Shown in pieces: positions 31,446 to 41,921 of a DNA stretch of 64,000 nt; position 1 is the stretch's first letter, and each line of letters begins with the position of its first letter. Under the pieces are notes generated by a model. The model was not told the origin of the DNA. It did not search any database and saw only the letters and a list, made by a program, of their open reading frames with translations. The stretch is taken from the NCBI GenBank assembly GCA_014529385.2, contig CM043957.1, positions 71,259,003 through 71,323,002 on the forward strand. Reading direction: 5' to 3'. Made by a program: the position numbers and the translations under genes. This DNA is from Adiantum capillus-veneris (lineage: Eukaryota; Streptophyta; Polypodiopsida; Polypodiales; Pteridaceae).

Positions 31446-32529
31446 AGCTACGCTTCACCGTAGTTTACTTTCCTGGGAAAAATTCGGTAGAGTTTCGCCT
31501 GTAAACTGACCTTTGAACCAATATCAACCTGTCAAATGAACCAAGAAAGCTTCATATTTTGCAGAAATTTTGGCAGAGTCTCCTTTGTAAAATGGCTTTG
31601 GTGTACTAAAAACAGACCAAAAAACAGCTCAAAAAACCATTGTCTCTCTAACACTGTAAGCTGTGGGTAAACCTGTCCTGCACCTGTACTGTCTCTGAAT
31701 GTCCTGTCATTGTCCTGTAAGCATAGACTGCGACAATGCCTCAACGGCAGTAAAGCAAAGATGCAATCCCAACTGTCTAACTCACAGTCAATACATCCTA
31801 GCTGCCTATCTAAGGGTGCTCGAGGGATCGCTCCAAGACCTGTATCACCGAAAGGATCTCAACATTCGAGAATCCCCCAGCTCAATAAAACCTCACTCGA
31901 CCCTCAAAAAAGGCTGCAGTAAATCTGACAGTACATAGACTTCCCACAAAGTCATACATCCACAAATTTTCCACTGTATGTTGTAACCGCTGCGGCGGTT
32001 GTTTGCTGCGTGACTCACAGCCAGCAAACCCTCAACAAACATACATCATCTCTGACAATACATCCCATGTGGAAGTACCTGCAATGTCAGGATGAAATCT
32101 GGAATATCAAGCAGCAAACACAAGCTACCTGATGAACTAGTGGATGTCGCCTACAGTCTGTGTGTAGATGCGCCCGTGTTGTATGTGACACACCTCCAAG
32201 AACTGTGAGTCGTCCTTTGATGTGTAGACAGCCACCAATCAACACTCTGGGAGTGTCGATATCCTCAGTACCTGCAGTCGTAGGCCGAAAACCCCAAATT
32301 TGAAGAGTCGGATCTGCACCTGCTGAGACCACGTAGTCGAAAATGACCTGCGCAGAGCTTTGTCGAAGCCGAACGGTGACCGAGATGACCTCAGAATGAA
32401 ATTCTAAGCACACCAAGCCCTACGGGCTTGCCCACAAGATTTGAGGCCGTGTCTTTGCCTGTCGAATTTCACTCCAATCTGAGCTGGTGACTCTAGCCTC
32501 CTGCAGTGCTGCCCCGAGCCTCGATCTGA
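31446..32529 (-). other. Copia C leader, long and noncoding
   Basis: About 1.1 kb between gag and the primer site with only short spurious ORFs. Segment 31810-31925 is shared with the Copia A leader. The rest has no recognised feature. Confidence 0.7.
31810..31925 (-). promoter_or_regulatory. Conserved Copia leader block
   Basis: Reversed, it shares GAGGGTCGA, TGAGGTTTT, ATTCTCGAATGTTGAGAT and TCGGTGATACA in order with 5449-5545 in Copia A, about 75-80 percent identity over ~85 bp by eye. Function is unknown; conservation in noncoding DNA suggests a cis signal. Confidence 0.6.
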
Positions 32530-32541
32530 GCTCTGATACCA
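32530..32541 (-). other. Copia C primer-binding site (Met-i tRNA)
   Basis: Reverse complement TGGTATCAGAGC, two bases from the 5' LTR. Confidence 0.93.
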
Positions 32542-32543
32542 GT

Positions 32544-32735
32544 TGAAGGAGTACGAGCGGAAGTGCGACGCGAGAGAGAGTGCGAGAAGAAGAGCACGAC
32601 GATATGGTGAACTCGCTCTACTGTAATGTGTAGAGCATAGTGAGTTCTTATTAGGTTTTAACAAAAGAATATGTGTACATACCTGGCGGCCCGCCCACTT
32701 ACCTGGGCGACCACATTGGGCTTTATACCCCAACA
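32544..32735 (-). repeat. Copia C 5' LTR
   Basis: 192 bp partner of 27186-27377. Confidence 0.95.
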
Positions 32736-33006
32736 GTTGGTAGATTTAAATTCACCATGGTTAATACACGGTTAGACATTGCATATGAAGTGGGAGTGAT
32801 CAGCATGTTTATGGAAAATCCAGGCAAAAAGCATTCGGAAGCAGTGAAGCAGATCTTGAGATATGTCAAGGGCTCAGCTAGCAAGTGCTTACGCTTTGGG
32901 AACAGTGATGCATCCATAGTTGGATACACTGAATCAGATTATGTCGGTTGTGTGGACACTAGGCAGCTTTCTATATTCTCCGAGAAAAGAGGTCCCAAGC
33001 TTAAGG
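32736..33006 (+). pseudogene. Copia A RT end and RNase H start
   Basis: Reads V-N-T-R-L-D-I-A-Y-E-V-G-V-I-S, F-M-E-N-P-G-K-K-H-S-E-A-V-K, I-L-R-Y-V-K-G and D-Y-V-G-C-V-D-T-R, the region that follows the RT palm in Copia. It is collinear with 26990-27185 but about 190-200 residues between them are absent. It ends at 33006 where LINE sequence on the other strand begins. Confidence 0.85.
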
Positions 33007-33768
33007 TTTTTTTAGATTCATATCTTTATTGAGTTTGCTCAAAGCTTTCTTGGTAAGCCTCCTAAACGTAGGGCCTTTGAATAGGTGTGCCTCAATAACA
33101 AGCAACTTCTTACACCCTCTCGAGGCTTGCCCCTCCCCTTTGGATTTTTTGAGTTTCGTGTGTAAAGGTAGATGATTTGACATGCTCTTCGTTGTCAGCA
33201 CCTTCATTTCAAGTAGCGACGAGATCCAAATAAAGCCAAGCCAATGGCAGAGCAAAGCTTAGATAGCATAGCAATTAGGCTGCCACTGTACATTTTAGTC
33301 AGCTTGGTGAGAGTAGTTGCACCTGTCAAGATGGAAAGCCATGCTGCATACTATAGGCTTGTGTATGTGAAGCCCGACGTATTGTTCAAGGGACCCACTT
33401 CCCACAGGTCCAGCATAGCCCATTTGATTCTTATGGGTCTTCAATCCTTTCACGTTTGATGGTTGGATAGCGAGCCCTTCCATCATTGGTGAGAGAGGGA
33501 CAAGTTCCTCTACATTTGATCCCTACCAGGTCTCCACATCCTTGGCCCCGGGACAATCCGAAAGTTCTTCATCGTTAGAGGATTTCTTTTCTTGTAACAC
33601 TTCAAAGGGATTGCGAAGAGGGATGATAGAAGACACACTTTTTGGTTGGTCGGGGGGTGCATAAGAGCCTGTCCCTTTCAAGGCTCCATTAACCTCCAGT
33701 GATATGGATTCTCTTGCCAGTGCCTTGACCCTTCTTGCCCTCTTCAATCCCGGGACTTTCACAACCAA
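33007..33768 (-). pseudogene. L1-like LINE ORF1 tail and endonuclease fragment
   Basis: On the minus strand, N-P-F-E-V-L-Q-E-K-K-S-S (about 33600) is the usual junction before the LINE endonuclease; then N-V-K-G-L-K-T-H-K-N-Q and, near 33200, I-W-I-S-S-L-L-E-M-K-V-L-T-T-K-S-M-S-N-H-L-P-L, the endonuclease S-D-H-L-P block with D to N. Most of the endonuclease core is deleted or garbled. It is truncated at 33007 against Copia A. Confidence 0.65.
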
Positions 33769-34154
33769 TGTAGTTGCTACTGTCTACTAAAGTAGATCTT
33801 GGTTTTGGAGAAGATCTACTAAAGTTGATCTTCTCCAAAGGCTTGAAAAAAGAACTATGATTCTATAGATCTAAGAAGTTCTCCTTTTCTTGATTCTCCA
33901 AGATTTGCCAAGCCATGGCCGTTGTCACACGTGGGAAGCCGAAGCATGGGGTTGAGAAACCGGTATGCTAGTTGTGAGGTGTGTAATGTATGTGTGTGCA
34001 ACGTGGGAAGGGGAAGAGGAGAGGCACCACTATGTGAGTGGATCAACCTCTCAACAAAAGTGGCAGTAAGAGTGCTCCTTATTGTTTGTAAATGTATATG
34101 CAATAACAATAAAATGTGAGCACAAGATCCAACGTTCAACTCAGGGTAAGGCAC
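33769..34154. other. No gene seen
   Basis: Contains an inverted repeat GGAGAAGATC/GATCTTCTCC at about 33809-33838. Otherwise no recognisable feature. Confidence 0.5.
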
Positions 34155-34740
34155 ACAGCCTTTACTCCAACAGAAAGGTCATCCCTTGGATCTCCCCTCT
34201 TGCTACCAGAATGTTGTCATAGATTGACCTTCCTTTGATAAACCCATGTTGGTGGGGAGTAATGGCTTTGTCCAGGAGGGGAGAGAGCATGAGGGCGATG
34301 ATTTTGGCAATCATTTTATATGCCACCAACATCATAAAGATGTGCCACCAGTGTTTCAGTTGAGAGGAGCAAATTTAGATGTTATGAGGCCCCTTTTAAT
34401 GCCTGAATCTAGGACTCCTTCAACCAAGGCTTGGTTAGCCATTCGCACGATCAAGGACTTGACATCCTCCCAAAATTCTTTAAAGAACTCAGTAGTCAAT
34501 CCATCCCATTCCGAGGACTTTTCCTAGGCTAATGCTTGAAGCGCGAGTGAATGTTTATCCTTGACAAAAGCCTTCTGACTCAAGTTGACACATACTTTGA
34601 ATCCTATCATAGCTTTATACCTCCTTGATTTACTCTCAATCCTTGGACTAATCGATTCTTTTTTCCGCCAAAACTTCATATAAACCAAAAGAGGTAGTAT
34701 CATACATCTTGCTTTTAGGGACAAAATGTCATAGGTGGTA
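34155..34740 (-). pseudogene. L1-like LINE reverse transcriptase N-terminal fragment
   Basis: Minus-strand readings include S-S-E-W-D-G-L-T-T-E-F-F-K-E-F-W (about 34480-34527) and, in another frame at 34190-34310, I-A-K-I-I-A with G-F-I-K-G-R-S-I-Y-D-N-like residues, the start of LINE RT. It lies upstream (on the minus strand) of the ORF1/endonuclease fragment, the wrong order for one element, so two fragments or a rearrangement are present. Confidence 0.65.
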
Positions 34741-35190
34741 AACTTTGAAAAAGATTTCTAAGCCAAAAAAGGTTGGATACATTGTGATTGCTACCTCACT
34801 ACAACTCAAATGACAATTGTTTAAAACATCTAATAAGGAAGGTGAGTATGGCGAAAAAAAAAAAAACATCTAACGAGGAAGGTGAGCTTGGCAACACGAA
34901 TTAGCCATTTCAATCGAGTAAATTAATGCTCGATTTCTTTTTCTAGGATTTTGTGGTTGCAAATGATTTACATTTATGTAGCTTTAAGTAACGGAAATAC
35001 TTTGGCATTGTAGAGATAAATAAAGATAAACCATGGGGATGTTTAAATAAGTCTTTTAGTACGAGCTATTTTGGATAATGAGATGTGCATACCTATCATT
35101 GGTAGGTTGTACCAAGTTCTAATGCCTCAACCCTAAAAGATTCCCTAGTACTACTAGGGAGATGTCACCTGTGTGAACCAAAACTGCATT
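34741..35190. other. No gene seen
   Basis: AT-rich sequence with a short A-run near 34855 and an imperfect direct repeat of ACATCTAAYRAGGAAGGTGAG at about 34827 and 34866. Confidence 0.5.
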
Positions 35191-35456
35191 TCTAACTCCT
35201 ATATGCAAGTCCTCCTTTGTAAAAACTACCTTTTTTGCCTTGTAGAATCCCCCCTATTGTACAATCATGTGCTGCCATAGGCCTCAACCTCATAAATGGA
35301 TCTTGCAAATGCTCTAAGTTAATTCTAACTCCTATATGCAAGTCCTCCTTTGTAAAAGCTACCTTTTTTGCCTTGTAGAATCCCCCCTATTGTACAATCC
35401 TGTGCTGCCATAGGCCTCAACCTCATAAATGGATCTTGCAAATGCTCTAAGTTAAT
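35191..35456. repeat. 133 bp tandem duplication
   Basis: Copies start at 35191 and 35324 (TCTAACTCCTATATGCAAG) and differ at only two or so positions, so the duplication is recent. No coding meaning. Confidence 0.93.
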
Positions 35457-35699
35457 TCTTGCACATAATGCACATTATACACACATAATGGAGAGTTTCT
35501 CTATGCATGAAACCCTGGCTATGGGGTTTGTGTAGTAGGAGTGTCATCAAGTTCCATCAGTGTCCTCGAGGAGGGTGCTCTTGCTACCTCTCATCATGCT
35601 TACCCACCCTCACAATCCAAGGTATATCACCTGCATGGAGCCCCTTAATGTCACCCTTTGCCTTCTATATGTATGTATATGCATGTATATATGTATATC

Positions 35700-36032
35700 T
35701 ATGTTACTAAAAGAAATTTGGAAGGCTAGGAATCGTAGGGTGTTTGAGAAGGCTCTAGTAATTGCTAGATTCATTGAAATAGTACTTGAAAGCAAGGAAT
35801 TGATTGTCTCCATTGGTAAAAGGAAGTCCTAGGGCGAATGTTATTGGGCCATCAACTCACTGTTGATGAGATAGAACTGGCCGTTCTGAGGTTTGGTTGG
35901 TTGGCTCTTCTAGAAGCTTGATTGCTATCCAATGCAATCCGCTTTCCCTTAAGGCTTGTTACAAGCTTGAGGTTCTTTTGTACATTATTTTGGTGAATAC
36001 AATACATACACTCACTATTGTGAGTTTGGAAA
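35700..36032 (+). pseudogene. L1-like LINE 3' end fragment
   Basis: C-terminal LINE reading L-L-K-E-I-W-K-A-R-N-R-R-V-F-E-K (about 35705) ends near 35829 and is followed by a 3' UTR with the CTCAC-TATT-GTGAG hairpin at about 36011 and an A-tail. The W-K-A-R-N-R-R-V-F-E core also occurs at 58170 as W-Q-A-R-N-C-R-V-F-E, so both belong to one LINE family. Confidence 0.75.
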
Positions 36033-36329
36033 AAAAAAAGACTCTTAAAAGAAATCTTTAGATAAAAGGCCATAACTCTAAATTTGGCTCAAAGAAAATA
36101 AGTTTTCAGTGTTCTGAAACAAGCCAAGTGACCCTCTAGTTTAAACTCAATGGGATTGAAAGACTGATGATCGAGAGAGATTTACAACAGATTGGTGTAT
36201 GCCTAATTATAAATCCAAATTTGAGTGGAAAGCATAGCAATGACGCAAGGACATTTCCTGAAACCGCAAACTAAGGACGTGTACCACACCCTTATGTCTC
36301 GACGGATTAGTTCTCTCGACTGAACAAGA

Positions 36330-36840
36330 AATGGGGCAAGCATTGGACCAAGTCAAGATGGGAGACAATCGTGAAGAACATCAGGTGCCCACAATGGCCA
36401 CACATGATGAAGGTCTTTCTATGGAAGGTACTATGGGGAGCCTTGCTGACTAGGGTGAAGGCTAGTGTCAGGGATATTGGTTCAGATAGATGCTCACAAT
36501 GCAGAATGGCTAGTGAAGACCTCTAGCATCTTTTCAAGGACTACCCGATGACTCGTGGCCTAGCGGGAAAGATCTGCAAATGGGTTCAAAAGGTCTGGAA
36601 GATAGGATTCTTTAAGAACAATCTTTTCCTGGGAAGGAATTTTGGTACTTCAAACAGGTCTTAAAAGACAAAAACTATCGGGTTTTTAAAAATACCATGG
36701 AATTAGCTAGGTTCATGGAGATAATTCAAGAAAGCAAGGGAGCGATTATCGCCATTGAGAAATGGATGAAGACTTATGAGTGGAATAGGGCAAGTGGTGC
36801 AACAATGATTGATTTATTTAGGTAAGGGCATGGGCCCTAG
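36330..36840 (+). pseudogene. LINE zf-RVT region fragment
   Basis: Reads W-P-H-M-M-K-V-F-L-W-K-V-L-W-G-A-L-L, C-S-Q-C-R-M-A-S-E-D-L, H-L-F-K-D-Y and K-I-C-K-W-V-Q-K-V-W, the zinc-binding domain after LINE RT. A matching block is at 57850-58060. Stops are frequent. It lacks the A-tail seen in the other copies. Confidence 0.7.
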
Positions 36841-36982
36841 CTCGGTTGTGGGGTGGCACCCCTGTTAGTCGATGTAACTATCTATACTAATAGATAATGG
36901 GGGAAGGGATTCCGGCCCCTCCCCCCGCACACGTGGCACCTTTTGCTTCATCCGGCCGTATTGTGCCTTGCATCCGAGCGCG

Positions 36983-36983
36983 T

Positions 36984-37063
<80 letters not shown>
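36983..37063. repeat. (TG)n-(AG)n microsatellite
   Basis: Twenty bases of TG followed by about 60 of AG. Long E-R-E-R readings across it are artefacts. Confidence 0.97.
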
Positions 37064-37066
<3 letters not shown>

Positions 37067-37154
37067 CCACTCAAGAGCCACGTGTCAACAAGTCCTCAGC
37101 CGGCACACTACCCGACAAGTGTGTCCCTGTGACATGAGCGGACAGAGGCCGCAT

Positions 37155-37156
<2 letters not shown>

Positions 37157-37202
<46 letters not shown>
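37157..37202. repeat. (AG)n microsatellite
   Basis: Pure AG run of about 46 bp. Confidence 0.97.
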
Positions 37203-37205
<3 letters not shown>

Positions 37206-37388
37206 ACTCATAAAGGCCGGCTCTATGCTATTCGTGTCACAAAGGCAGTCGTACTATAGAGAGAGATTTTAATTATGCCGCCTGTGCAGTGTAGCTGCTA
37301 GCCAGTGAGCCACTCCCATGCATAGTCCTTGCCATCTGTTTCTGATGTGCAGTAGCCCCCCTCCATGACCACTCCCAAGGCTAGCCGT

Positions 37389-37390
<2 letters not shown>

Positions 37391-37430
<40 letters not shown>
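37391..37430. repeat. (GA)n microsatellite
   Basis: Pure GA run of 40 bp. No gene is seen in 36841-38400 apart from these repeats and the duplication at 38000-38390. Confidence 0.97.
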
Positions 37431-37433
<3 letters not shown>

Positions 37434-37999
37434 TGAACATGCATATTGTCTCTGTTGAGGAAGGTGTAGAAGAAAGCTGAGGGAGTCGCCGTGGGTTCAA
37501 GCAGCAGTCTACTCCAGCTTCGAAGAGTGCATCGCTATATCCCACCACACAATAGCAACCGTCTTCCTTTACCAGCTCTACGATGCAAGCCGGCGCATCT
37601 ATGCTATCATTTCCTCTCCTGCAGACCACGTAGACGAACCCGCTTTTCCGGATTCTACCTTCCCCCCCTACTCTAGCATATGTTGATCTCACCCTCAGCG
37701 ATGGCGGGTTTGCTCCCTCAGTCAAGCAAAGGAAGGAGCCTTGAAAAAGATGGCTATATGTATTCGCTCAAGGGGTTTTGCTGGATTTTTTGCAGCATGG
37801 AGGAGGTCCTGACTGTGTGCACAAATGTCACCGAGATGCCCGAGTCGAGCACACGCTTGGCTAACAGCAGGAATGGATTGATGTGCCCCTGCGTTGGGAA
37901 GGACTGCATGCGGCTTGCTACTTGCCATTCAGCTTGCTACCTGATGTGTCCGTGCGTGAATGCCTCAGCTCCATCTACGAAGAGTTTTGAGGTAGCACT

Positions 38000-38172
38000 G
38001 GTGGCCTTCTCTCTCTCTCTCTCTCTCAACCAGGCGGTTACAGGCGTGGAGCTCGCAATACTGAAACTCGCCATGATGAGGATAGGTGGAGGGTTTGATA
38101 CCTTTGAAAAACGGTAAGGCAAGGGAATACTAAGAGTTTTTTAGGCTTGCGGAGGTGGCCTGTGCAACGTCT

Positions 38173-38258
<86 letters not shown>

Positions 38259-38390
38259 ACAACCAGGTGGTCGTCGTAGGCGTGGAGCTCGCAGCGGAGT
38301 GAAACTCGCCATGATGAGATCATGAGAACAGGGGGAGGGTTGATCCCTTTGGAAAAAGGTTAAGGCAAGAGAATCTGAAGAGATTTCATT
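38000..38390. repeat. Tandem duplication seeded by (TC)n
   Basis: Segment 38008-38135 and segment 38190-38385 share CAACCAGGYGGT, GGCGTGGAGCTCGCA, GAAACTCGCCATGATGAG and GGTTTGATMCC/GGTTGATCCC in order, each preceded by a TC run. The second copy carries a longer (TC)n(AC)n tract (38176-38262). Confidence 0.85.
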
Positions 38391-38399
38391 TTCGAGCCA

Positions 38400-39249
38400 C
38401 GGAGGGACCAGAGCAGTGTTCGGGAAAATCATTTTTCCAACCATACAAAATTCCTTTCCTTGAATTGCCAAGAGGAAATTTTAGAAAATTAGGGTTTTAC
38501 ACAGTTTTCTTTAATTTGGTGCGGAATTTCTCTTTTTCCTCTTACCCTCGACACATGTTTAAAATTGAAAACGGTACGATATTAAGTTGAGACACATTTT
38601 TCCCAAACACTAGACCAAGGGTCAACAGCCTCAAAATAGGGCCAAGTGCACAACAACAATGCTTGGCAGAAGCGGATGTCGTTTGGCTGCCGTCATGCAT
38701 CTCTTGCTTTATCGTTGACAATGCCATGAAAGAAAATAGAAAAAATTACCCTCTAATTTGTGAAAATTTCCATACCACCACTCAAATTTCAATAATTCGC
38801 AAAATACCCTCAATATTTTGCCACAATTTTCCAAAATGCTCTTCAAATTTCCCAAAATCCAGAGGTTACGTGATTAATTATCTCCAGAGATGAAAAAAAA
38901 AATGTAGCTTTCGACAAGAAGGCTGATCGTCTATCAATACAATATGCTAAAACTAGAATTTGTGTTGGTTATGTAGGCTTCGGAGATGAATTGCTTCATT
39001 ATTTTAAGACATGATTGCCTTTTTTTGGTGAGATAATTTGTGACAAATTACATGCTAAGCACTAAAAAACGGATCTTAATTGTCACAAAAGAATAAAGAT
39101 TAGAAAATCTTGAACAGTCCAACCAAAATAGATACAGGGGTATTTTGGGAATTTTCAAAAATTAAATGGTATCTTAATAATTTGCCCAAGAAATAATGGA
39201 CTCTTATCAAATCTTATTACTGAGACGCTATTATTACAATATGAGCAAA
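38400..39249. other. No gene; possible inverted-repeat element 38735-39205
   Basis: ACCCTCTAATTTGTGAAAAT at about 38750 resembles the complement of the sequence around 39140-39175 (ATTTTCAAAAATTAAATGGT), about 75 percent over 30 bases by eye. It could be a decayed MITE. Otherwise AT-rich and featureless. Confidence 0.3.
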
Positions 39250-39520
39250 GGAATTCACGATGATATGGTTCACCAGGGGTTATTGAAAGAAAACAGTGTG
39301 CTTGGCATTGCCTTGGTCGACATGCATGATCAAGAAGCTATGGGCTATTTTTAGCATATGCGAAGAGAGGGCATCTCTCCAAATGAAAAACACGATGATA
39401 TAGTTAGTCAAGGGGTTGATGAAAGAAAACGTTGTGCTAGGCTTTGCCTTGCTGGACATGTATGCCAGATGTGGTGCACTTCATTAAGCACAAAAAGTGC
39501 TTGAGGAGCTTCCTGTCCGA

Positions 39521-39528
<8 letters not shown>
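39250..39528 (+). pseudogene. PPR protein gene fragment
   Basis: Two frames give PPR text. First (about 39255-39400): G-L-L-K-E-N-S-V-L-G-I-A-L-V-D-M, then M-R-R-E-G-I-S-P-N. Second (about 39410-39525): G-L-M-K-E-N-V-V-L-G-F-A-L-L-D-M-Y-A-R-C-G-A-L-H, a stop, A-Q-K-V-L-E-E-L-P-V-R. This is plant PLS-type PPR style (organelle RNA-binding proteins). Several frameshifts and internal loss of repeat text. A (GA)n microsatellite begins immediately after V-R. Confidence 0.75.

Positions 39529-39575
<47 letters not shown>
39525..39575. repeat. (GA)n microsatellite at the end of the PPR fragment
   Basis: 51 bp of GA directly after the last PPR-like codons. Confidence 0.97.
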
Positions 39576-39577
<2 letters not shown>

Positions 39578-40539
39578 TTGTGGGCTGTTTTTTGTTGCGA
39601 TCGGGCCTCACAAGGGTGCATTGATCGTAATATATATCCAATAGCAAGGTCAGGAAGCTTTGAGCTATTAAAGATATCATGGGTCGACACGAGCATGACA
39701 AGTAATTGTATTTTTTGTTCTTGATAATATAACCTAGTCACCATTGTAATTTGTGAGTTTAAGAGCAGAGCACTCTGCACCTCTGAGATTTCAAAGATGT
39801 GACAAGCACAAAAAGAACATTCAGTGCATAGAACAAGCATAAAAAGGACACTTAGTGCATAGAAACGAGATTCGCTTTCCTCAATCATATTACCTTTATC
39901 CATACACTCATTTTACTTTTCAATTTGGCTTTTGCCCATCTTCCATCTTTTGTGTACCACATTCCAAATGCCACAAGGTAGAGGTCACTTCCATCTCTTC
40001 TCCTTTAGTAACAGTCAATTGCGGTCCCTATGAGTCTTGAGAAGGCAACAAGTCTGTGCTTGAAACAACTTTTCTCTCTAAATTTAGAGGATAATGATTA
40101 GGTCTCCCCAATCTCATAAAAATAAAAATTCTTACAAAACATGAAACATTCCATGAGATGGAAATGAAAAGATGGAGGAGTCCTAAAGGATTTGGAAGGT
40201 CTCTAATCAAGATTTTGGAAGGTCAAGAGCGCATTGTGTTTCTATATAACGATAACGAAGGTCTATGCTGCCCTCATTCTGTATATATCAGAAATGCAAT
40301 CAATGTTTCTCCCCTACGGCCTCTAGCTATTGCAACTCTGCTACCCTCGAGACATGTATGGCTTCTTGCTCTCACTCTCTATCCTTCTCTCACGCGTCGC
40401 TAACTGATGCCGTCAGCGTTGCCTGTATCCTTCTCTCACACATCGCTACTTGCTGCATGCCCTCATCAGCGCTTAGAATATTTTAAAACATATTTTGAGT
40501 TAGGAACACCTTTTAATTTTTTTGAAGCCATTAGGAACA
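39576..40539. other. No gene seen
   Basis: Only short direct repeats, such as AGTGCATAGAA (about 39813 and 39853) and CCTTCTCTCACRCRTCGCTA (about 40382 and 40430). Confidence 0.5.
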
Positions 40540-40795
40540 CCTTTTTAAAGATTTGAAGGTTTCTCAGTAATGATTCAAGAAAGCAAAGAATTGATATATA
40601 CAATAAGTAAAAGTCATGACATGGATGATTGGATTTGGGCAGCACAAGCCATTCGATCAAAGCCTTTATGTTGTAAAGTCTGATGTAATATCCGCCTCTC
40701 AAGGCTCGGCCTGTGCTTGAGATCAATCTGTAATTTTTTGTTCTCTTTCTAATACAATCACTCACAATTGTGAGTTTTGCCAAAATAAAAAAATA
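40540..40795 (+). pseudogene. L1-like LINE 3' end fragment with A-rich tail
   Basis: C-terminal LINE text I-Q-E-S-K-E-L-I-Y-T-I (about 40570) and A-A-Q-A-I-R-S-K-P-L, then a 3' UTR with stems CTCAAG/CTTGAG (40692-40715) and the perfect palindrome CTCACAATTGTGAG (about 40760-40773), then AAATAAAAAAATAAAAAAA. It aligns with the ends at ~36030 and ~58510. The insertion is strongly 5' truncated. Confidence 0.75.
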
Positions 40796-41109
40796 AAAAA
40801 ATATTTGAAGGTTTCTACACTAAAATTTATTATTTTCTCTACACTAAAATTCTTAACTTCTCCATGTTTTTTCACCTTCAATTTTTAAATTTAGCAATAT
40901 ATTTTCAAATTTGTAGGTGGGATTACATTGAACCTAGTTTTTTTAAGATGCTTGCTTTCTTTTCTTTTTATGTATGCATTTTTATTATTTGCTCTTTCTC
41001 CCATCCATTTAAGCACCACGATGACTCAAATGATTCTTATGAGAACTAGTGTCCGACCGCCCTCCGAGTAGAGAGGACAATCATTCTGTAACTTCGGTCT
41101 ATGGTGCCT
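40796..41109. other. No gene seen
   Basis: AT-rich sequence after the LINE tail. Confidence 0.5.
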
Positions 41110-41839
41110 AGTGTTTGGGAAAGGTTTGCCTAAGCTTAGCCTTGAGCTAGTTCGAAATGCATATTAGCCAATTACAAACCATGGTAAAAAAAGAAAAACC
41201 AAGTAGGTGCTACGATCCTTTTTAATGTTTTATTAGTGAGAATCAATGAAGATCTGCACTGGCAAAGTGAAGGTTTGCGGAGTAGAAGGGTGCTACAGTG
41301 CAGTGATTGCTCGCAAGCAGGTGGCGACCCGTGACGGGGGAGGTGAGGCCATAAGAGCGAAGGGGCGGCAGCAGTTGACGAACACCAGCAAGGTACGACC
41401 AAATGATTAAGGTTTTTAATAAAATAAAGTGAAGCAACCGCAACAACTTCGTGTGCCAGCGCGACTGGTTACGAGATTGTTCACAGAGTCCTTAACCAGA
41501 GGAGTTGAGTTCGATACCTGTCCTTATTTTTGGAAGATAGGAGATGAGGCCTTCCCACCTTTGAAAGGTAGCAGATGATGAGTGGGAGGAATCTTGAAAG
41601 TAATGGAATAAAATGGAGGAGCGAGTAGTAGAGACGAGTAGGAGATACCGGCTAGGGAAAAATAGGGAAAAAAGGGAATCGAGTGAAGATGCTCTCTCTC
41701 TCTCTCTCTCATTGCATGGACTCTCTCCCTCCATGTCAACCCCACACGTGGTTCTCTCATGCCAACCGAACAATTGAACTTGGTGGAGTCTAGAAGCCTC
41801 CAAAGCTTCTTTCTCCTTCACGAACATGAAGCTTTGTTC

Positions 41840-41921
<82 letters not shown>

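Larger units (their letters stand above)
27186..32735 (-). mobile_element. Copia C retrotransposon, complete but without matching target duplication
   Basis: LTRs at 27186-27377 and 32544-32735 (192 bp each) run TGAAGGAG..CCCCAACA and differ at four positions by eye, about 2 percent. Genes are on the minus strand in normal Copia order. The flanking five bases are GGAAT and GTTGG, not a duplication, and the host Copia A lacks about 0.6 kb of RT across the junction. Coding damage is three in-frame stops (30033, 29700, 28954) and two frameshifts (near 29490 and 27890). Confidence 0.95.
5386..33010 (+). mobile_element. Copia A, host of nested Gypsy and Copia C insertions
   Basis: Three collinear pieces form one Copia pol: 5386-7403 (leader, gag, protease, pre-integrase), 25926-27185 (integrase core and start of RT), and 32736-33010 (RT thumb and start of RNase H). 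The first gap is the Gypsy insertion: the protein reads through from D-L-I-H to D-L-x-G. The second gap holds Copia C but also lacks the RT palm. No LTR of Copia A is recognised at either end; the 3' part is cut at about 33010 by LINE sequence. It is old, with many stops and frameshifts. Confidence 0.8.

Noticed and set aside
33244-33459. + strand ORF over the LINE endonuclease fragment
   Set aside because: The LINE-like text is on the minus strand; the + reading has no family resemblance.
36897-37259. Long open readings of E-R-E-R, T-H-T-H or L-S-L-S
   Set aside because: They are translations of (AG)n, (TG)n and (TC)n microsatellites; the same occurs at 25.5, 38.2, 39.5, 41.5, 44.5 and 53.1 kb.
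38735-39205. MITE-like element with inverted ends
   Set aside because: End similarity is weak (about 75 percent over 30 AT-rich bases) and no clear target duplication was found; kept only as a low-confidence note.
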